From Neobacillus sp. YX16 (GTDB lineage Bacteria; Bacillota; Bacilli; Bacillales; Cytobacillaceae), in NCBI RefSeq assembly GCF_030123505.1, contig NZ_CP126115.1, positions 523,501 through 587,500 on the forward strand: a DNA stretch of 64,000 nt, written 5' to 3'. Below the pieces are notes generated by a model that searched no databases, was not told the DNA's origin, and was given only the letters and a program-made list of their open reading frames with translations. Below, in pieces: positions 1 through 9,041 of the stretch. The position numbers and the translations under genes are program-made. The first letter of the stretch is position 1. Each line of letters opens with the position of its first letter.

Positions 1-536
1 CGCTTGTTTTCACTTTCCGCAGTGCAAAAGAAGGCGGAGAAAAGGAAGTTAGCACGGAATACTACTTTGACTTAAATAAGGCGATGGCGGCCAGCGGCCA
101 AATTGACATCGTTGATATTGAACTATTCAATGATGGTGAAGAGATAAAGTCGGTTATATCCGCAGCACATGACAACAAGGTGTATGTCATTATTTCAAAT
201 CATGATTTTGATAAAACACCGGATAAGGAAGAAATCATTAGTCGGTTACGCAAAGCACAAAACTTAGGCGGCGACCTTCCGAAAATTGCCGTCATGCCAA
301 AAAGCGCAGCAGATGTTTTGACCCTTTTAGATGCCACCAATACCATGAATGAGCAATACGCGGACAGACCGATTATTACGATGTCGATGGCAGGAAAAGG
401 AGTTATCAGCCGCTTGGCAGGTGAGATATTTGGATCCGCCTTGACATTTGGTGCGGCTGAAAAAGCGTCTGCCCCTGGGCAGGTGCCTGTCACCGAATTA
501 CGGAACATTTTATCACTCATTAATAGAAGTTTATAA
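1..536 (+). CDS. aroD: 3-dehydroquinate dehydratase, type I (5' end missing)
   Basis: The reading frame is open from base 3 to the TAA at 534-536, so the window begins inside the gene. Type I dehydroquinases make 3-dehydroshikimate in the shikimate pathway through a Schiff base. The Schiff-base lysine lies in the stretch [10 protein letters not shown] (codon 282-284), and the partner histidine in ISNHDF (codon 201-203). The C-terminal segment with [18 protein letters not shown] and [12 protein letters not shown] is typical of the family and probably forms part of the substrate-binding end of the barrel. About 177 residues are present of a usual 250 or so. A strong hairpin terminator follows, so it ends its transcript. 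Confidence 0.93.
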   Translation, partial: LVFTFRSAKEGGEKEVSTEYYFDLNKAMAASGQIDIVDIELFNDGEEIKSVISAAHDNKVYVIISNHDFDKTPDKEEIISRLRKAQNLGGDLPKIAVMPKSAADVLTLLDATNTMNEQYADRPIITMSMAGKGVISRLAGEIFGSALTFGAAEKASAPGQVPVTELRNILSLINRSL

Positions 537-598
537 TTGTTTCCTTTCTCCAAAGGGATAAATATCTGGTTCACTTAGGTAGTAGCCCTGTAATTTAA

Positions 599-637
599 GA
601 CAGTCATGAGAGATCCTCATGACTGTCTATTTTTTTT
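599..637 (+). terminator. Rho-independent terminator after aroD
   Basis: A perfect 12-bp stem (599-610 with 616-627, five-base loop) is followed by a run of eight T after a short CTA. It closes the aroD transcript. Confidence 0.88.
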
Positions 638-842
638 GAATAAATTAGTAAATTTCCTAGGTTTGGGTTGGTTCATTAAAGACAGTTGTCCATAGATTCT
701 AGTGGATTTATTGAAGAAAGGGGTACAAACCCAATGCCTGTGCACGTCATGATACATATAAATAAAGTACACTCTGACAACAGGGATAGATGGAAGGGGG
801 GGACATGAGCGGACTTGGACCTTGAGGAGGTAGAGTCATCTC
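638..842 (+). other. Intergenic leader of the carrier gene, nothing recognised
   Basis: This AT-rich stretch must hold the promoter of the downstream carrier. A GAGGAGG ribosome site lies at 824-830. I looked for known riboswitch cores (guanidine, fluoride, ykoY/manganese, c-di-AMP) and recognised none. Confidence 0.4.
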
Positions 843-2243
843 ATGAGACATCATGAAGAACTAAATAGATTGGAAGGCGAAAAAATGATTCAACCTATGG
901 TTTGGATAACCATTTTAGCTTTTGTGGCTACACTCATCTTTATTCTGTGGAGACCTAGAGGAATTAACGAAGCCATTCCTGCCACAATAGGTGCGATTTT
1001 TGTATTAATCAGTGGAAGTGTTTCGCTTACAGACCTTGGAGTTATTACCGAAACCATCTCGGGTGCAGCCATTACCATAATGGCAACCATCGTTATGGCT
1101 ATTGTTTTAGAAAGTTTTGGATTTTTCAATTGGGTGGCAGAGAAGCTCGCTGCAAAAGCGAAGGGGTCTGGTATCCGCTTATTCTGGTATGTTAACCTTT
1201 TATGCTTTCTCATGACACTTTTCTTCAATAATGATGGAAGTATTTTAATCACGACTCCGATACTTGTCATGTTATTGAACAATATGGGGTTGAAAAATCA
1301 TCAGAAGATACCTTATTTATTATCAGGTGGTTTAATTGCAACTGCCTCAAGTGCTCCCATTGGTGTCAGCAATATCGTCAACCTCATAGCTTTGAAAATA
1401 GTAGAAATGGACTTGTGGCTGCATACCGCGATGATGTTTGTACCAGCAACGCTCGGTCTTTTGTTACTTGTAGGACTTCTGTTTCTTCGCTTTAAAAAAG
1501 TGATACCAAAAACGGTTCCTGTTAAAGTAACCGGCTTGACTAAAGCAACCTATCATCCACTGAAACCTGGACCAACTTATTCCTCTGAAAAGGAAAGAAC
1601 TCGGTTTATGCGAAATGTTCTGCTCTTCGTATTTGCCGTACGTCTCAGTCTTTTTGCCGCATCATACTTTGCCATTCCTGTTTCGGTAATGGCAGTCATT
1701 GGGTCCCTTGTCCTTTTAGGCTGGAGATGGGCATATTTAAAAATATCACCGGTCGATATGCTGAAAAAAACCCCATGGTATATTCTCGTATTCGCCTTTA
1801 GCATGTATGTCATTATTTACGGTCTGCATAATATCGGTTTGACAGATTTGCTTATTGATTATATGCGTCCAATGGTATCAGGAAGTCTGCTCCATGCGAG
1901 TGTCATGATGGGAGCACTATTAACGGTTCTGTCTAACATCTTTAATAATCACCCGGCTCTCATGGTCGGAACGCTTACGTTAATGAACATGGACCTTAGC
2001 CCGCTGGCCTTAAAAGTCTCCTATTTAGCAAATGTGATTGGAAGTGATATGGGGTCATTATTACTGCCAATGGGAACGCTCGCAACGCTAATGTGGATGC
2101 ACATTGTTAGAAAAGGAAAAGTCATGATTACATGGTGGGAATACGTAAAAATCACCTTTGTTGTCATTCCACCAGCGACGTTGTTTACTTTAGTTGTTTT
2201 ATATTATTGGGTTTCATGGTTATTTGGCGGAGCCCTTCAGTAA
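843..2243 (+). CDS. ArsB/NhaD-type (ion transporter superfamily) membrane carrier
   Basis: A 466-residue protein with about 11-12 hydrophobic segments. It resembles the ArsB/NhaD/citrate-carrier superfamily: the repeated helical-hairpin regions include FFNNDGSILITTPILVMLLNN in the first half and SNIFNNHPALMVGTLTL in the second, each carrying the N-N-(D/H) element typical of these folds. Family members export arsenite or exchange Na+/H+ or organic anions. No ars regulator or ATPase is adjacent, so the substrate is open. Two starts are possible: ATG 843, with GAGGAGG 12 nt upstream, or ATG 885 (MIQPMVW), with GGAAGG seven bases upstream. The second removes a charged 14-residue extension. Confidence 0.75.
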   Translation: MRHHEELNRLEGEKMIQPMVWITILAFVATLIFILWRPRGINEAIPATIGAIFVLISGSVSLTDLGVITETISGAAITIMATIVMAIVLESFGFFNWVAEKLAAKAKGSGIRLFWYVNLLCFLMTLFFNNDGSILITTPILVMLLNNMGLKNHQKIPYLLSGGLIATASSAPIGVSNIVNLIALKIVEMDLWLHTAMMFVPATLGLLLLVGLLFLRFKKVIPKTVPVKVTGLTKATYHPLKPGPTYSSEKERTRFMRNVLLFVFAVRLSLFAASYFAIPVSVMAVIGSLVLLGWRWAYLKISPVDMLKKTPWYILVFAFSMYVIIYGLHNIGLTDLLIDYMRPMVSGSLLHASVMMGALLTVLSNIFNNHPALMVGTLTLMNMDLSPLALKVSYLANVIGSDMGSLLLPMGTLATLMWMHIVRKGKVMITWWEYVKITFVVIPPATLFTLVVLYYWVSWLFGGALQ

Positions 2244-2273
2244 AGAGAAGATACGAACAAAAGGAGAATATAA

Positions 2274-2951
2274 ATGAATGCGTATAACGAATTAATGGGA
2301 AAAAATATTGAAATAGAGATTTCCGGGGGGAATTTTCATACGGGGACTTTGGTTGATTCTGGATTGGATATTCTTGTTTTATATGTGGGTAGAAGTCAAA
2401 GGTTTCTTTACATTCCAGTGGTTCATATTCAACGGGTGAAAGAAGCAGAGCAAGACCAAAATTCTATTGTGTATGAACCGCCTTCAGAAAAACCGATTGA
2501 ACCTGATTCCCTTTCTATTTCATTTCGTGGAATATTGACGAATGCCAGGGGAAGGTTTGTAGAGGTATATGTAACAGGTAATAAATCCATTCACGGCTAT
2601 TTGACGAGTATCATGAACAATCACTTTGTCTTTTACTCACCTGTATTCAAAACCGTGTTTATTTCGATGGATCATGTTAAATGGCTCATTCCCTATCCAG
2701 ATCATAGTTCACCCTATTCCATCAACAATCAGACCCTTCCAGCAGCTCCTGCCTCCATTCCATTAGCGAGAAGTTTCGAAGATCAGTGCAAAAAATTAGA
2801 AAATCAGCTTGTTGTTATTGATGGTGGTGACAGCAGTGAAAAAATAGGTTTACTTCAAAAGGTCTCGAATAACCAATTAACACTCATTACTGCAGAAAGG
2901 GATATCGTTTATCGGAACTTAGAGCATGTCAAAACGATACATTTCGCATGA
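2274..2951 (+). CDS. CotB-like protein with three tandem small beta domains
   Basis: A 225-residue soluble protein without signal peptide. It contains three repeats of one short pattern: a lead strand, a gly-rich turn, G-x-L, a hydrophobic strand and a closing H-V/I-K-x-I. The three closing elements are VVHIQRVKE near residue 55, MDHVKWLIP near 140 and LEHVKTIHF at the end. The same pattern is repeated in Bacillus spore coat protein CotB, so a coat or spore-associated role is inferred from resemblance only. GGAG lies upstream of the ATG. The gene sits 30 bp behind the carrier and may be co-transcribed with it. No serine-rich CotB tail is present. Confidence 0.55.
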   Translation: MNAYNELMGKNIEIEISGGNFHTGTLVDSGLDILVLYVGRSQRFLYIPVVHIQRVKEAEQDQNSIVYEPPSEKPIEPDSLSISFRGILTNARGRFVEVYVTGNKSIHGYLTSIMNNHFVFYSPVFKTVFISMDHVKWLIPYPDHSSPYSINNQTLPAAPASIPLARSFEDQCKKLENQLVVIDGGDSSEKIGLLQKVSNNQLTLITAERDIVYRNLEHVKTIHFA

Positions 2952-3055
2952 ACACTATGGAAATTAAGTCGATTATTAGAAAGAAAACAAAAAGTAATCC
3001 AAGCTTGTATGGCTGACAAGGATGGATTACTCTTTCGCTCAAGCGCGAGAATATT

Positions 3056-3091
3056 GAACCGTGGTATAAGGGGGACCGCGGTTTCTTTTTG
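3056..3091 (+). terminator. Hairpin with T run
   Basis: GAACCGTGGT (3056-3065) pairs with ACCGCGGTTTC (3075-3085) through one G-U pair and one bulged base, followed by TTTTTG. It ends the transcript of the carrier and CotB-like genes. Confidence 0.75.
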
Positions 3092-3177
3092 TTATACTTA
3101 TGGTAGTAATAAAATATGATTTGATCATTCACTTTGTTCAGGATTAAAGATAAAAATGTTGTTGAGGGGGAATTGCG

Positions 3178-4053
3178 ATGATACAAAGAAAATTTGGAAA
3201 GACAAATGTAACTGTGCCGGTAATTGGACAGGGAACTTGGACGTATGGGGAAAATAAAAGTCTAGCATTAGAAGAGGTCAAAGCACTAAGATTTGGGATA
3301 GAAAATGGGCTGACGTTAATAGATACAGCGGAGGAATATGCCAAAGGAGGTGCAGAACAAATAGTGGCAGAAGCGATTAAGGATTGCCGAGGGGATATCT
3401 TTTTAACAACAAAGGTCTCAGCGAAAAATTGTTCTTATAAAGGAGTTATTGAAGCTCTAGAGAGAAGTTTGGAGAGATTAAAGACCACCTACATAGATCT
3501 CTATTTGCAACATTGGCCCAGTAAGGACCATCAGGTAGAAGAAACCATGAGAGCTATGACGCATTTAGTGGAAAAAGGGTTAATAAAATATATAGGAGTA
3601 AGCAATTTTACCCCTGAATTGATGGATGAAGCTCAGGGAGTTTTAGGTGAACATATTCTTGCATGTAATCAAGTGGGCTACCATTTGAATGACCGACGGG
3701 TAGAAAACGATGTGATTCCTTACTGCCAAGAACGGGGCATAACTGTTATGGCATATTCTCCATTTGGCTATGCTCCACAATTTTTTGGCGGAGTCGGATT
3801 CCCAGAACCAGGTACGAAGGAACTTCAGGTGTTGGATGAGATTGGTGGAAGATATGGAGCAACGCCTTACCAAGTGGCATTGAACTGGATACTTAGGTAT
3901 GAGGACGTCACTACGATTCCGAAAGCAAAGGACATTGAGCATATTAAAAGTAATTTAAAATCGTTAGAGCTGACCTTATCGGAAGAAGACCTAAAGCTCA
4001 TTGATTCTTACTTCCCAAAAACAAATGAAGGTATGAGTTTCGTATCATATTAG
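3178..4053 (+). CDS. Aldo/keto reductase
   Basis: A 291-residue NADPH-dependent oxidoreductase of the AKR barrel family. The catalytic tetrad is visible: Asp49 and Tyr54 (DTAEEY), Lys79 (LTTKVS) and His112 (LYLQHWPS). The cofactor-binding C-terminal half carries the usual NWILRYEDVTTIPKAK segment. A GAGGGG ribosome site lies about 8 nt before the ATG. Physiological substrates of such enzymes are seldom predictable, and none is suggested by the flanking membrane-protein genes. Confidence 0.9.
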   Translation: MIQRKFGKTNVTVPVIGQGTWTYGENKSLALEEVKALRFGIENGLTLIDTAEEYAKGGAEQIVAEAIKDCRGDIFLTTKVSAKNCSYKGVIEALERSLERLKTTYIDLYLQHWPSKDHQVEETMRAMTHLVEKGLIKYIGVSNFTPELMDEAQGVLGEHILACNQVGYHLNDRRVENDVIPYCQERGITVMAYSPFGYAPQFFGGVGFPEPGTKELQVLDEIGGRYGATPYQVALNWILRYEDVTTIPKAKDIEHIKSNLKSLELTLSEEDLKLIDSYFPKTNEGMSFVSY

Positions 4054-4119
4054 GAGGAAATTTGCTCATCACGGATATATCTAATTAAGGGCACCAACCT
4101 TCAAAAGGGAGGGAAAAGC

Positions 4120-4620
4120 TTGCCTCATAAACTATGGATAGCAGTAAATAGTATTTTAATTGTGTTTTCGTTTATTTATATTTGGTTTTTCCGTCCGCAT
4201 GACAGCAATTTGGTAATAATCGCTCAGTTTCTCGCACAAATGGCAATGATTCTGTTTTTAGTTAATATCAATATGTATTTCATCTTTTTAGTGATACGCA
4301 AATCATCCGTTAGACAGATAAAGATACGTCTTGCTAAATTCTCAAGAGCCATGATGAAATGGCATATTAAGATAGCAATCACCGCTACAACGATTATTAT
4401 TGGTCATGCGGTAATCAATTTATATGAAATTGCACCAGTTATCGGGTTTGGCGCCCCAAAACTAGTCAGTGGCTATCTAGCCATATCCATCCTGCTTCTT
4501 ACATTATCTGCAGGTTATTTGCGCCATAAAAAGTCATCTGGATTTAGACGAAAGTTCCATCTGACGACTGCGATGGTGTTTGTTCTAGTTTTCCTTATAC
4601 ATATGTTTATTCCAATATAA
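4120..4620 (+). CDS. Small four-helix membrane protein with paired histidines (possible b-haem protein)
   Basis: A 166-residue polytopic protein starting at TTG, supported by AAAGGGAGGG (4104-4113). About four to five membrane segments are predicted. Four histidines fall inside two of them with identical 14-residue spacing: His82/His96 and His147/His161. That pattern is how diheme cytochrome b-type four-helix bundles hold two b-haems, so a haem-binding electron carrier or small ferric-reductase-like protein is a reasonable inference. I do not recognise a named family. It lies 18 bp before a DUF418 gene and probably shares its transcript. Confidence 0.6.
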   Translation: MPHKLWIAVNSILIVFSFIYIWFFRPHDSNLVIIAQFLAQMAMILFLVNINMYFIFLVIRKSSVRQIKIRLAKFSRAMMKWHIKIAITATTIIIGHAVINLYEIAPVIGFGAPKLVSGYLAISILLLTLSAGYLRHKKSSGFRRKFHLTTAMVFVLVFLIHMFIPI

Positions 4621-4638
4621 TGGAGGTAGGAACTTGCA

Positions 4639-5670
4639 ATGAAGCCGACAGAGGGTAATAAACGAATAGATATACTCGATTATTTACGGGGCTTTGCATT
4701 ACTAGGTATCATTCTTGTGAATATCCTGCCGCTCTTGGCAGTTAGAATGCCTGAACCGGGATCAGCGGATGCAATTTATCAACGATTTCTCTTTTTATTT
4801 GTTGAGGGCAGATTTTATACACTTTTCTCGTTTTTGTTCGGTGTTGGCTTTTATCTACTTATTTCAAGAGCGAACTCGAAGGGGAAAAATGGCTATGTTT
4901 TGTTTTTAAGAAGAATCGCAGCTCTATTTATCTTAGGCTGGTTCCATGTAAAATTTCACCCTGGAGAAGCGTTAACGGTTTATGCGGTTACTGGGCTCCT
5001 TTTACTGCCATTTTATAAAGTGAAAAAAGAAATTAACCTTGGTATTGCTCTAATAATCCTGATTGCCTTGAGTTTCATGGCATTTAAACTATTTATGGTG
5101 GTACCGTTAATGCTTCTGGGGATTACTGCAGGTCAATATCGACTATTTGAAGATTTGGCAGAAAAGTTAAAAAAGGTGTCAATCTTTACAGCTCTTTTGC
5201 TAATCGTAAGTATTGCGGGGCTTATTTACCAATATCAACATGTTCCGGCTTATCCATTTGGTTTTTATTCAGGAGTGGATGAAGCAACTTACCAATTTTT
5301 AAGTATAGGAATCATGATTGGACCACTTGTCTCAGCTTTATATGTTGGGGTCCTGATTTTGCTGTTGCAATTACCGTTTGTTCAAAAGCTGTTATCCCCT
5401 TTGAAAAGCTATGGGCGGATGGCGTTGACAAATTATATATTTCAAACTGTCTTTATCTACTTAGCTGGTTTTCTATTCAACTTGTTTGAGTCATTAGCCT
5501 ATCTCCAATCTCTGATTCTTTGTCTAACGATTTATGTTATCCAGCTTATCTTTAGTGTCATCTGGCTTCGATATTTCCAATATGGTCCTTTGGAATGGAT
5601 TTGGCGTATCGTCACTTACTTAGAGGTTCCATCAATGAGAAGACGAGTAAAAGAGGGACCTGCATCCTAG
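4639..5670 (+). CDS. DUF418 domain-containing membrane protein
   Basis: A 343-residue protein with roughly ten hydrophobic helices. It begins with the family hallmark RIDILDYLRGFALLGIILVN and ends with the DUF418 block around SYGRMALTNYIFQTV and the YGPLEWIWRIVTY motif. Members (YeiB, YxaH and YrkO types) are widespread and functionally uncharacterised; they resemble acyltransferase-3 membrane proteins. GGAGG lies upstream of ATG 4639. The stop codon lies within the loop of a bidirectional terminator shared with the convergent LTA-synthase-like gene. Confidence 0.88.
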   Translation: MKPTEGNKRIDILDYLRGFALLGIILVNILPLLAVRMPEPGSADAIYQRFLFLFVEGRFYTLFSFLFGVGFYLLISRANSKGKNGYVLFLRRIAALFILGWFHVKFHPGEALTVYAVTGLLLLPFYKVKKEINLGIALIILIALSFMAFKLFMVVPLMLLGITAGQYRLFEDLAEKLKKVSIFTALLLIVSIAGLIYQYQHVPAYPFGFYSGVDEATYQFLSIGIMIGPLVSALYVGVLILLLQLPFVQKLLSPLKSYGRMALTNYIFQTVFIYLAGFLFNLFESLAYLQSLILCLTIYVIQLIFSVIWLRYFQYGPLEWIWRIVTYLEVPSMRRRVKEGPAS

Positions 5671-5685
5671 CATGCAGGTCCTTTA
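5655..5685. terminator. Bidirectional terminator between DUF418 and LTA-synthase-like genes
   Basis: GGACCTGCAT (5656-5665) pairs perfectly with ATGCAGGTCC (5672-5681), with T/A-rich flanks on both sides. Confidence 0.75.
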
Positions 5686-5686
5686 C

Positions 5687-7522
5687 TCATTCATCTGTTT
5701 GTTCTTTACGGATATAATCCGAGTACTGCATGATGGATAAGGTGTTATCCATTCTTTCTTGAAGTCGATTGGTATTCTTTGTTTTCTTCATTGTTTTTCG
5801 GTCATAGATCGACGCAGGAAGCTTTGCACTTGGTGCTGTGTAAAAGGTTTTATCGCTGATAAACGAACCCCCAGGCAGGTAATAACGCATTCCTAACAGA
5901 TTCTTTTTATAGTGAAAAAGATTGTGCCCGATCATTTGTGAATCATGTTCTATGCCTAGCAAGTTTAATAGAGTTGGCATCAGGTCAATTTGACCTCCAA
6001 GATGGGAATAGGTTTCACCTTTAAAGAGACCAGGTACCGTAAATAAAACCGGTACAACAAAGCGGTCCTGCATATTGTATTCATGTCCTAGGACTTCTCT
6101 TAAAAGAACTTTATCGTTATCGGTAACGGGTGCACCGTGCAGGCCAGAGTGATCACCATAAATCAGAATCACCGACTCATCGTAAATATCAAGCTTCTTT
6201 AACTGATTAATGAATAACCCAATTTGTTCATCCGTATAACGAACAGATTGGAAGTAGTTGCCGACGTAGGTATCCTTATAGTTTTCCGGCAAGTCTAGAA
6301 ACTCATATTCCTCTGGCATTTCAAATGGTGTATGACTTGTGAGTGTGATGATGTTGGAATACATCTTGTCGTGTGACTTCAGCTGTTTTGGCAGCTGTTC
6401 CCCAACAAAGCTAAACAGCACTTCATCTGCAGGACCGAAGCCAATTTCCTTTTCGTCAGGAATCTCGCTGCTTGTATAGATATAATCAAATCCCAGTGCT
6501 GGATATAATTTATCGCGATTCCAATAAGTAATATCATCAGCATGGTAGGTTGCAGCACCGTAGCCGTTCTTCTTCAGCGTCCAAGCAAGTGATGGAATTT
6601 CCGTACCCTCCAAGGTATTTACTGTGGGATCCATGCCTTCTGGATACAAGGAAGTATGCATGAGCCATTCTGCGTCTGATGTATTACCAGCTCCAATTTG
6701 TTGATACACGTTATCGAAATAAGCACTTTCTTTTATAAGAGCATTTAAATTCGGCGTGATTTCCTGTCCATTAATTCTTTGATTGATGGTGAATTCCTGC
6801 AAGGACTCCACTTGGATAATAAAAACATGACGATTTTTTGCAAGCCCAAAGGTATCGTGTTTATCGGAAGGAACAAAGGTATTGCCTTTTAGCTTTTCAA
6901 GCTCCTTTTCTGACAGGTGCTCTTGACTGGCAAAAGCTGTTCCAAGGCTGTTTTCATAGGCCTGAACGAATTGTGATTGGATATAGCCATGCTTTTTTGC
7001 AAAATAAGAAACATCAATCAATGGATAGCGAAAAGCGATAATCGTCATAATGAGTCCAATACAGCCAAAGCCAATGGCAAATCTTTTTGCCGAAACAAAG
7101 GATGCTGCGTTTTTCTTGAAGTACCAAATAAGTGGAAGGACCAAGACAACATCTAAGAAAAATAAAAAGTCATATGGACTTCCGAGGAGGGCAACGGTTC
7201 CGCCAACGGAGTTTGATTGATAGATTTGTTTGACGTCGTAATAGGATGGAACGGTTGAGAAATAGCGAGTATAATAAACGACGACGATAAACAGAACCGA
7301 TAAGAATAGGTTATAAAGCCAAATAGCTAACCAGGTCCGTTTTTTAAAAAAGATCATAAGGGCTGATAAAGCAAGAGCCCACATCGGAAACTCAACAAGG
7401 ATGACATGAAAAAATGATGTGTTTTCAAAAACTACAGCCTGAAATGCATAAATTTTTATAAACAAAACAACCAATAGTAATACAATTGGATGAAGTAAAT
7501 CGGAAACTGAAATCTTATTCAT
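5687..7522 (-). CDS. LTA synthase family protein (membrane phosphoglycerol transferase)
   Basis: A 611-residue protein with five N-terminal membrane helices (about residues 10-165) and an extracellular sulfatase-like domain. Family members add or polymerise glycerol phosphate from phosphatidylglycerol in lipoteichoic acid synthesis. The nucleophilic threonine is Thr281 in GAGNTSDAEW, metal ligand Glu239 lies in QVESLQ, and YGDHSG supplies further metal ligands. The IGAGNTSDAE form and length fit the whole LtaS group (LtaS, YfnI, YqgS, YvgJ), and I cannot tell which paralogue it is. GAGGTG precedes the ATG. It is a single-gene unit. Confidence 0.88.
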   Translation of the reverse strand: MNKISVSDLLHPIVLLLVVLFIKIYAFQAVVFENTSFFHVILVEFPMWALALSALMIFFKKRTWLAIWLYNLFLSVLFIVVVYYTRYFSTVPSYYDVKQIYQSNSVGGTVALLGSPYDFLFFLDVVLVLPLIWYFKKNAASFVSAKRFAIGFGCIGLIMTIIAFRYPLIDVSYFAKKHGYIQSQFVQAYENSLGTAFASQEHLSEKELEKLKGNTFVPSDKHDTFGLAKNRHVFIIQVESLQEFTINQRINGQEITPNLNALIKESAYFDNVYQQIGAGNTSDAEWLMHTSLYPEGMDPTVNTLEGTEIPSLAWTLKKNGYGAATYHADDITYWNRDKLYPALGFDYIYTSSEIPDEKEIGFGPADEVLFSFVGEQLPKQLKSHDKMYSNIITLTSHTPFEMPEEYEFLDLPENYKDTYVGNYFQSVRYTDEQIGLFINQLKKLDIYDESVILIYGDHSGLHGAPVTDNDKVLLREVLGHEYNMQDRFVVPVLFTVPGLFKGETYSHLGGQIDLMPTLLNLLGIEHDSQMIGHNLFHYKKNLLGMRYYLPGGSFISDKTFYTAPSAKLPASIYDRKTMKKTKNTNRLQERMDNTLSIMQYSDYIRKEQTDE

Positions 7523-7714
7523 AAAAACACCTCTATAAGATACTCTTCTCTCTTAAACTTATCAAAACATCTACAATTCTATCAACTAATAGTAGAGAAA
7601 TAAATATTAATTTTCTGAAACCTTGGTATTCCGCTGAAATAAATTTTCCAATATGATATGATTATGCAGAATTTTGGCAAAAATAACTTTATAACGTTCT
7701 TAGGGAGGAATAAG

Positions 7715-8998
7715 ATGGAGGTTAATAATCAGGAGGGGTCAGTGACGCTTCCAACAGGAAAGCCTGCAGGTAGTATTTTTAGCAATAGAATTGTTTTAGC
7801 TATTATGTCTTCAAACTTTTTACTGCAGTTAGGAATTTGGATAAGAAACTTTGCCATTTTACTTTATGTTACCGATATTACCAATAATAATCCGGTATAT
7901 GTTTCATTAATTTCTGTAGTTGAATTTGCGCCGATCTTTATCTTTTCTTTTATTGGCGGAACATTTGCAGACCGTTGGAAGCCTAAACTAACAATGGTTT
8001 GGTGTGATATGTTATCTGCTGTCTCCATTGGGTTAGTGTTGTTAGCACTTCTATATGGATCGTGGCAGGCAATATTCTTAGCAACACTCGTTTCAGCCAT
8101 TCTATCACAGTTTTCCATGCCTTCGGCAATGAAGCTATTAAAGCAGCATGTTCCTGGGGAGCAATTACAATCTGTTATGGCCATGTTCCAATCGTTGATG
8201 GCCATCTTTATGGTTATTGGACCTGTTATTGGAACGCTTGTCTATCAAAGATATGGAATTTACGTATCAATCGGCGTCATGGGAGCGATGTTTTTACTTT
8301 CCGGGCTTGTATTAATGTTCCTTCCCCGTGATTTAGAGAAGGAAAAATTGAATGCTGAGAATAACTTTAAGAAAGAGCTGGCTGATGGTTTCCGCTATGT
8401 CCTGTCCAAAAAGATTTTAAAATCAATGGGCAGCGTTTTTACAGTTTGTGGTTTAGCGGTGGGATTGATTTCACCCCTGGCGATTTTTGTAACAATGGAG
8501 AAATTACAAATGCCAAAAGAGTTTCTACAGTGGTTATTAATGGCAAATGGTGCTGGAATGTTACTTGGCGGCGGAATTGTTATGGCATTTTCCAAGAAGA
8601 TCTCCCCGCAAAAGCTCTTGGCACTTGGAATCTTTGCAAGTATGTTTTTTACGATTGGGGTAGGCTGGTCGACCAGTGTTGCATTGACGCTTGTTTTACA
8701 AGTATTAAACGGCATGTTCTTCCCATGTATTCATATTGGAATAAACACGATTATTCTTAAGTATACGGAAGAAGCGTTCATAGGGCGGGTAAATGGCGTA
8801 CTTAATCCATTGTTTATGGGAACGATGGTAATTGGAATGTCAGTGGCAGGAGTTATAAAAGTTCCCATGACGTTATCTGGGGTCTACACCCTTTCAGGTA
8901 TATTATTTTTGTTGGGTGCTTTACTAATCGTTCCTCTTTTTAAAATAAAAGAGGAGGGGGCAAATCTGTCAATGACAGAGAAGCAGCCTCAGGTCTAG
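7715..8998 (+). CDS. MFS transporter
   Basis: A 427-residue permease with about 12 membrane helices. The first-loop motif FADRWKPK (G-x-x-x-D-R-x-x-[RK]) marks the major facilitator superfamily. The TM pattern resembles the enterobactin-exporter/macrolide-efflux-like group of Bacillus, but the substrate cannot be read. The frame is open from 7658, but ATG 7715 is preferred because AGGGAGG lies six bases upstream; the earlier ATG has no ribosome site. A bidirectional terminator separates it from the convergent bmrA-like gene. Confidence 0.85.
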   Translation: MEVNNQEGSVTLPTGKPAGSIFSNRIVLAIMSSNFLLQLGIWIRNFAILLYVTDITNNNPVYVSLISVVEFAPIFIFSFIGGTFADRWKPKLTMVWCDMLSAVSIGLVLLALLYGSWQAIFLATLVSAILSQFSMPSAMKLLKQHVPGEQLQSVMAMFQSLMAIFMVIGPVIGTLVYQRYGIYVSIGVMGAMFLLSGLVLMFLPRDLEKEKLNAENNFKKELADGFRYVLSKKILKSMGSVFTVCGLAVGLISPLAIFVTMEKLQMPKEFLQWLLMANGAGMLLGGGIVMAFSKKISPQKLLALGIFASMFFTIGVGWSTSVALTLVLQVLNGMFFPCIHIGINTIILKYTEEAFIGRVNGVLNPLFMGTMVIGMSVAGVIKVPMTLSGVYTLSGILFLLGALLIVPLFKIKEEGANLSMTEKQPQV

Positions 8999-9002
8999 GA
9001 TG

Positions 9003-9041
9003 AAAAAGGTGCGTTAAGCTTAGCTTAATGCACCTTTTTTG
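9003..9041. terminator. Bidirectional terminator
   Basis: A 13-bp stem with one mismatch (9007-9019 with 9023-9035), flanked by AAAAA on the left and TTTTTT on the right, serves both the MFS gene and the convergent ABC exporter. Confidence 0.82.

Noticed and set aside
638..842. Possible riboswitch before the ArsB/NhaD-type carrier
   Set aside because: No known conserved core could be recognised by eye. A covariance-model search would be needed to revisit it.
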